Shown here: in pieces, positions 13,601 through 16,879 of the stretch
Layout of the letters: each line of letters starts with the position of its first letter
Position numbering within the stretch: position 1 is the first letter of the stretch
Source of the DNA: Planctomycetaceae bacterium
GTDB taxonomy: Bacteria; Planctomycetota; Phycisphaerae; Phycisphaerales; SM1A02
NCBI GenBank assembly: GCA_027488265.1
Contig: JAIYCA010000025.1
Span: forward strand, 1-16,879
Length of the DNA: 16,879 bases
Direction of reading: 5' to 3'
Program-made: the position numbers and the translations under genes
Notes under the pieces: model-generated
The model's input: the letters and a program-made list of their open reading frames with translations, nothing else
Databases searched by the model: none
Told to the model about the DNA's origin: nothing

Positions 13601-13804
13601 TCACAACTTCGGCGCTCGCAACTTCACAGTGCAGAGCTTCGCAACTTCAGAACTGATGAAGTGACCGCGCATTGCGATCAACGAGTCAAGTTGAAGAAGG
13701 TCACCAACAAGAACTGTCTTGACCGAACTCGCGACCGAATCCAGGTTGGAAACTCCGTGCCGAAAGCGCACAAAGCCACCAACGTTCGGGTCGTTTCCGC
13801 TCAA
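13601..13804 (-). CDS. Doubtful small ORF, possible gene remnant
   Basis: From a TTG at 13804 this frame gives 67 residues with a mixed, protein-like composition (SGNDPNVGGFVRFRHGVSNL, then KTVLVGDLLQLDSLIAMRGH), unlike the Arg/Ser-rich shadows elsewhere. A TACACT hexamer lies 23 bases upstream. There is no ribosome site and no recognisable family. Its last third runs through a repeated GAAGTTGYGA, so the C-terminus is probably not conserved protein. It could equally be non-coding or a decayed gene. Confidence 0.2.
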   Translation of the reverse strand: MSGNDPNVGGFVRFRHGVSNLDSVASSVKTVLVGDLLQLDSLIAMRGHFISSEVAKLCTVKLRAPKL

Positions 13805-13826
13805 GACGTCGTAATTGGTTAGACAA

Positions 13827-13853
13827 AGTGTAGCACAAACCGCTCGGCTGCAA
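13827..13853 (-). promoter_or_regulatory. Candidate promoter TTGCAG-15-TACACT
   Basis: Reading minus, TTGCAG (13853-13848) is followed after 15 bases by TACACT (13832-13827). It points toward the small ORF, the repeat cluster and eventually the DUF3553 gene. The spacer is short of the optimum by two bases. Confidence 0.4.
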
Positions 13854-13981
13854 GCGGATGCACATGAATTTCTCCCGCTTCGCGGAATGATGCTGCGCCG
13901 AAGGGTCCTGACCACGTGGCCATGCGCGTCATCGGTTGGAACCAGGGCGAATCGCCGTCGCGTCCTCAGCGCCGCGTTCGT

Positions 13982-13993
13982 TAGGCTACGCGG
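13982..13993 (+). promoter_or_regulatory. -10-like TAGGCT for a leaderless start
   Basis: TAGGCT (13982-13987) is followed by six bases and the ATG at 13994. The context GTTAGGCTACG matches GTTACGCTACG before the lipoprotein ATG at 10712. No ribosome site precedes this start. Confidence 0.45.
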
Positions 13994-14824
13994 ATGCCAC
14001 CGCCAAACACGCTCCGTCTCGCATTTCTCGGCGATATCAACGGGGCTCCCGGTCGCATGGCGCTCGATCAACAATTGCCGGTGCTTCGAGAGCGCTTCAA
14101 GCCTGATCGCATCGTCGCGAATGCGGAGAACGCACGAAACGGTTCGGGGCTGACGCCGGAGTTGTTTGACCAGTTTCGACGACTCGGAATCGATGCCTGC
14201 ACGCTCGGCGATCACGCGTTCCGCGAGCACAAGATTCTTCCGTACCTCGATGACCCAACCAAGACTGTTTCTCGGCCCGCCAATCTTTCCGCGCGAACGC
14301 CAGGAAAGCGTGTGATTCGTATTCCCGCCGACGAGCGTTGTCCGCGCGAACTCTTCGTTATCACGTTGCTCGGCCGCATTCACATCGGTTCTGTGCAGGC
14401 GAATGATCCCTTTGAGTGTGCCGATGAATTGCTCGCGGCGATGCCGGAGCGAAATCCCATCGTGCTCGTCGAAGCGCACATGGAAGTGACAAGTGAAAAG
14501 GCGGCACTTGCGCATCATCTGGATGGACGCGTGGCGGCAGTGCTTGGAACGCATACGCATGTTCCGACCGCCGATGAGCGGATTCTTCGCGGTGGAACAG
14601 CGTTTCAGACCGATGTCGGAATGACGGGGCCGCACGACAGCGTGATTGGACGTCGCACCGAAGCGGTACTCAAGCATTTCACAACCGGTGTGCATGTGCC
14701 ATTTGACATGGGTTCTGGCGGCGAGGCTGTGCAGGGTGCGCTTGTCGAGATTGACCTCGCCTCGGGCCGCGCACGATCGATTGAGCGGATCAATCTTCCG
14801 GCGCGTGTTCCGCAGCGGACGTGA
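13994..14824 (+). CDS. YmdB-family (TIGR00282) metallophosphoesterase
   Basis: A 276-residue cytoplasmic protein of the YmdB family, dimetal phosphodiesterases; Bacillus YmdB hydrolyses cyclic nucleotides and affects biofilm formation. Metal-site motifs in order: FLGDINGAPG (D14), VANAENARNGSG (N43, E45), TLGDHAF (D73, H74), VEAHMEVTSEK (H162) and VLGTHTHVPTAD (H187, H189), followed by the family end GGTAFQTDVGMTGPHDSVIG. In YmdB the third motif is normally GNH; here Asn is replaced by Asp (D73), still able to bind metal. The usual DFHAE is EAHME. Length matches the family. The start lacks a ribosome site and probably uses a leaderless transcript. The gene stands alone and converges on the oxoprolinase gene. 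Confidence 0.93.
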   Translation: MPPPNTLRLAFLGDINGAPGRMALDQQLPVLRERFKPDRIVANAENARNGSGLTPELFDQFRRLGIDACTLGDHAFREHKILPYLDDPTKTVSRPANLSARTPGKRVIRIPADERCPRELFVITLLGRIHIGSVQANDPFECADELLAAMPERNPIVLVEAHMEVTSEKAALAHHLDGRVAAVLGTHTHVPTADERILRGGTAFQTDVGMTGPHDSVIGRRTEAVLKHFTTGVHVPFDMGSGGEAVQGALVEIDLASGRARSIERINLPARVPQRT

Positions 14825-14950
14825 GCTTCGATGCGATCCTTGAACATGAACTGCGAACGGGCACTCGCGTTTCCCAACTAGGAAGCGAACTTCGCGATTC
14901 GCACCTCACGCTTCGCGCTTCGCAATTCGAACGCTCCCTGCCGTTGAAAT
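14825..14950. other. Intergenic gap between convergent genes
   Basis: The gap carries a small GAAG-CGAA-CTTC hairpin (14882-14893) and several CTTCGC copies (14890, 14911 and just after). These may serve as weak two-way termination. No T tract is visible and no gene is present. Confidence 0.35.
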
Positions 14951-16879
14951 TCACGCGCCGAATCCGCCGCCGCCCGGGGTCTCGACAGTGAACCGATCTC
15001 CTGGCGCGCAATGGATTGAGAAAGTCGACTCCATGCGAACGCGCTCTCCGTCAGCGCGCTCAAGATATTGATCGCCGCACGCGCCGTTCGCGCCGCTTTC
15101 AATTCCTTGCGGCGCGAAGTTGCGTCGCGAACCGAAGAACGAAAGGGTGACGGGCTCGCGGAATTCATACGTGCGCACGATGCCGTCGCCCCCGCTGTGC
15201 ATTCCGCTGCCACCAGAGTTTTGACGCCGCATGAAACGACGGAGCACAACGGGTGCGCGACGCTCGAGGACATCGATGTCGGTCAGTCGCGTGTTCGACA
15301 TATGCACATGAACCGCGCTCGCTCCATCGGTCGTCGGTCCTGCGCCTGCGCCGCCACCGAGCGTTTCATAAACCGTGAAGCGATCATTTCCGAAGAGCAC
15401 GTTGTTCATCGTGCTCTGACTTTCGGCAGCCAAGCCAAGTGCTGCAAGCAGCGCCGCGACCACGGACTGACTCGTTTCAACATTTCCCGCGACGACGGGC
15501 GGGCATCGCGCAGGATCGGCTTCGAACGGCGGATGCAGCATGCCGGAAGGAATCTTCAGTTGCACGGACCGCAAGAGCCCCTCATTCATCGGAATCGGCT
15601 CATCGATGAAGAGGCGAAGTGCGTAGAGCGTTGCGGCGCGCGTCACCGCAAGTGGTGCATTGAAATTCGCCGCGTGAACGCCAGCAGAACCCGCGAATGA
15701 AATCGAAAGTGAGGGGCCATTCGCCGTGTCGCATCGCTCGAGAGATACGGAGATTGGCGAGCCATCGTCGAGCATGCGCGTCGCAGTCCGCGGTGCCACG
15801 TCCATCGTAGAAATCGCGCGACGCATCGCGAAATCAGCACGTGCGAGCTCGCTCTCGCAGCGCTCTAGGAAAGAGTCGCCAAGTTCGCGCGCGAGTGCCG
15901 CGACATGCTGGATGCCGTAACGCGTCGCCGCGATCTGCGCCTCGAGATCTGCAATATTCTCATCGGGGTTGCGCGATGGATTTGGCCCCGTTGCAAAACG
16001 CGCACGAACGGTCTCGCGATCGAAATCACCGCGTGAAACCGCGAGGAATGGCGCGAGCACCACACCTTCTTCGGCGAGTGAGCGTGCATCGGGCGGGAAT
16101 GAGCCTGGCCGCGTGCCACCGATCTCAGCGTGGTGTGCGCGAACCGCGACGTACGCCACACGTTGTCCGTCGATGAAGACGGGCGCAACAGTGGTGACAT
16201 CGGGAAGGTGCGAGCCACCGAACGCTGGATGGTTCGTCACGGCGATGTCACCTTCGACGAGTGGAAGCGTTTGCGCAACGAGGCGCGTACAAATGCCGAG
16301 CGCGCCGAGATGGACTGGCAAGTGCGGCGCGTTTTGAACGAGCGTTCCGTCGCGATCGAGAATGGCACAGGAGAAATCAAGTCGATCGCGGATGTTCGGG
16401 CTCAGTGCTGTTCGTTCAAGGACACTTCCCATCGCGATGGCAATCGACTCGATACGCGCTGCGAAGAGTTCTTGTTCCGCTTGGCTTGTTCGCGGAGTCT
16501 GCGGCGAAACGCGTTCGGCGATGAAATCGCCTGACGCATGCATGCACGCACGCCACGAGCAATCAAGGATGACCGTTTCGCCTGCATCGGTGATGATCGC
16601 CGGTCCCTGCACCATCGCGCCGATGGCGATCTCATCACGGCGCAAGACTTGAGCTTGCACGAGTTCGCCCTCGGAGCGCATGGGGAGGGTCTGCGCTTCA
16701 GTGTTCGCATTTGCGCGAGGCTTTGCGGTTGGAGATACCTGCGCGGCGTCTCGCGATGCAAAGTTCGTGCTTGGCTGCGCACGCATGCAAACTTCGACCG
16801 AAACAACTTCAATTTGTCGAGCGGGAGGCTCGTATCCGAAGAGCACGCGAAACTGCGCGACAAACGATTCTCGCATCGC
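14951..16879 (-). CDS. 5-oxoprolinase, fused HyuA-HyuB type, C-terminal part (partial)
   Basis: The frame is open to the right edge, so only the last ~642 residues are seen. The visible N-terminal 120 residues match the end of a hydantoinase A subunit (VLRRDEIAIG, then QGPAIITDAGETVILD). From about residue 133 a complete hydantoinase B domain follows: ESIAIAMGSVLERTALSPNI, TNHPAFGGSHLPDVTTV, HHAEIGGTRPGSFPPDARSL, STMNNVLFG, YETLGGGAGAGPTTDG, AVHVHMSNTRLTD, GGDGIVRTYEF and the closing TPGGGGFG. An A-B fusion in one chain is typical of ATP-dependent 5-oxoprolinase, which opens 5-oxo-L-proline to glutamate; an N-methylhydantoinase-like enzyme is the alternative. The junction carries a Ser/Ala/Asn-rich insert (about 33-65). 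It is convergent with the phosphoesterase gene. Confidence 0.9.
   Translation of the reverse strand, partial: AMRESFVAQFRVLFGYEPPARQIEVVSVEVCMRAQPSTNFASRDAAQVSPTAKPRANANTEAQTLPMRSEGELVQAQVLRRDEIAIGAMVQGPAIITDAGETVILDCSWRACMHASGDFIAERVSPQTPRTSQAEQELFAARIESIAIAMGSVLERTALSPNIRDRLDFSCAILDRDGTLVQNAPHLPVHLGALGICTRLVAQTLPLVEGDIAVTNHPAFGGSHLPDVTTVAPVFIDGQRVAYVAVRAHHAEIGGTRPGSFPPDARSLAEEGVVLAPFLAVSRGDFDRETVRARFATGPNPSRNPDENIADLEAQIAATRYGIQHVAALARELGDSFLERCESELARADFAMRRAISTMDVAPRTATRMLDDGSPISVSLERCDTANGPSLSISFAGSAGVHAANFNAPLAVTRAATLYALRLFIDEPIPMNEGLLRSVQLKIPSGMLHPPFEADPARCPPVVAGNVETSQSVVAALLAALGLAAESQSTMNNVLFGNDRFTVYETLGGGAGAGPTTDGASAVHVHMSNTRLTDIDVLERRAPVVLRRFMRRQNSGGSGMHSGGDGIVRTYEFREPVTLSFFGSRRNFAPQGIESGANGACGDQYLERADGERVRMESTFSIHCAPGDRFTVETPGGGGFGA

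Larger units (their letters stand above)
13219..13993. other. 775-base low-GC, repeat-rich intergenic region
   Basis: No confident gene. Several 60-base stretches are near half G+C, clearly below the flanking genes. It holds three short tandem repeats (periods 12, 15, 14), a perfect 11-base inverted repeat, three copies of a CAACTTC-type motif near 13600-13650, a promoter-like element facing left, and one doubtful small ORF. It separates the divergent DUF3553 (minus) and phosphoesterase (plus) genes. Known housekeeping RNAs (tmRNA, RNase P RNA, SRP RNA) were looked for by their signatures and not found. Confidence 0.6.

Noticed and set aside
13601..14695. Minus-strand frame of 364 codons
   Set aside because: Most of it is antisense to the YmdB-family gene; only the last 67 codons have protein-like composition and are listed separately at low confidence.

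Overview
The window is GC-rich and densely coded, and looks like a bacterial chromosome. The protein set points to a planctomycete, perhaps Phycisphaerae: exported M14 peptidases with Asp-rich inserts, a DUF3299 protein beside an ABC exporter-type permease, a DUF3553 protein, a YmdB-type phosphoesterase and a fused 5-oxoprolinase. That placement is inference; there is no rRNA or marker gene. No CRISPR array, IS element, phage gene or integrase was seen.

Positions 81-6800 (minus strand) form a tightly packed unit, read from high to low coordinate: a catalytically degenerate M14 carboxypeptidase paralogue, an apparently intact M14 carboxypeptidase, an HI0933/BaiN-type flavoprotein, a four-helix membrane protein, an ECF-type sigma factor and a CAU tRNA, then a strong hairpin. 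Three of the gene junctions are 4-base ATGA or GTGA overlaps. The sigma-factor reading frame ends inside the tRNA gene.

Positions 7014-10173 (minus) hold an ABC transporter unit: LolD/MacB-like ATPase, FtsX-type permease with a His-rich extracytoplasmic segment, and a membrane-anchored DUF3299 protein. This order resembles zinc-regulated ABC operons of Pseudomonas and Vibrio, so a metal-related role is possible. A TACTGTA element upstream could fire in both directions.

Positions 10257-11554 (plus) carry a small unknown protein and a predicted lipoprotein with six TQEP repeats, then a perfect hairpin. Positions 11737-13218 (minus) carry a coiled-coil protein and a DUF3553 protein, separated by a repeat-rich 474-base gap. 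Positions 13219-13993 are a lower-GC, mostly non-coding stretch full of short tandem repeats, with an 11-base inverted repeat, a promoter-like element and a doubtful small ORF. A YmdB-like phosphoesterase (plus) and a fused 5-oxoprolinase cut by the window edge (minus) converge at the right end.

Two themes recur. First, -10-like TAnnnT hexamers lie 6-10 bases before several start codons and before the tRNA, suggesting leaderless or near-leaderless transcripts. Second, short tandem duplications of 12-21 bases are scattered through coding and non-coding DNA, almost always a multiple of three where they are coding.
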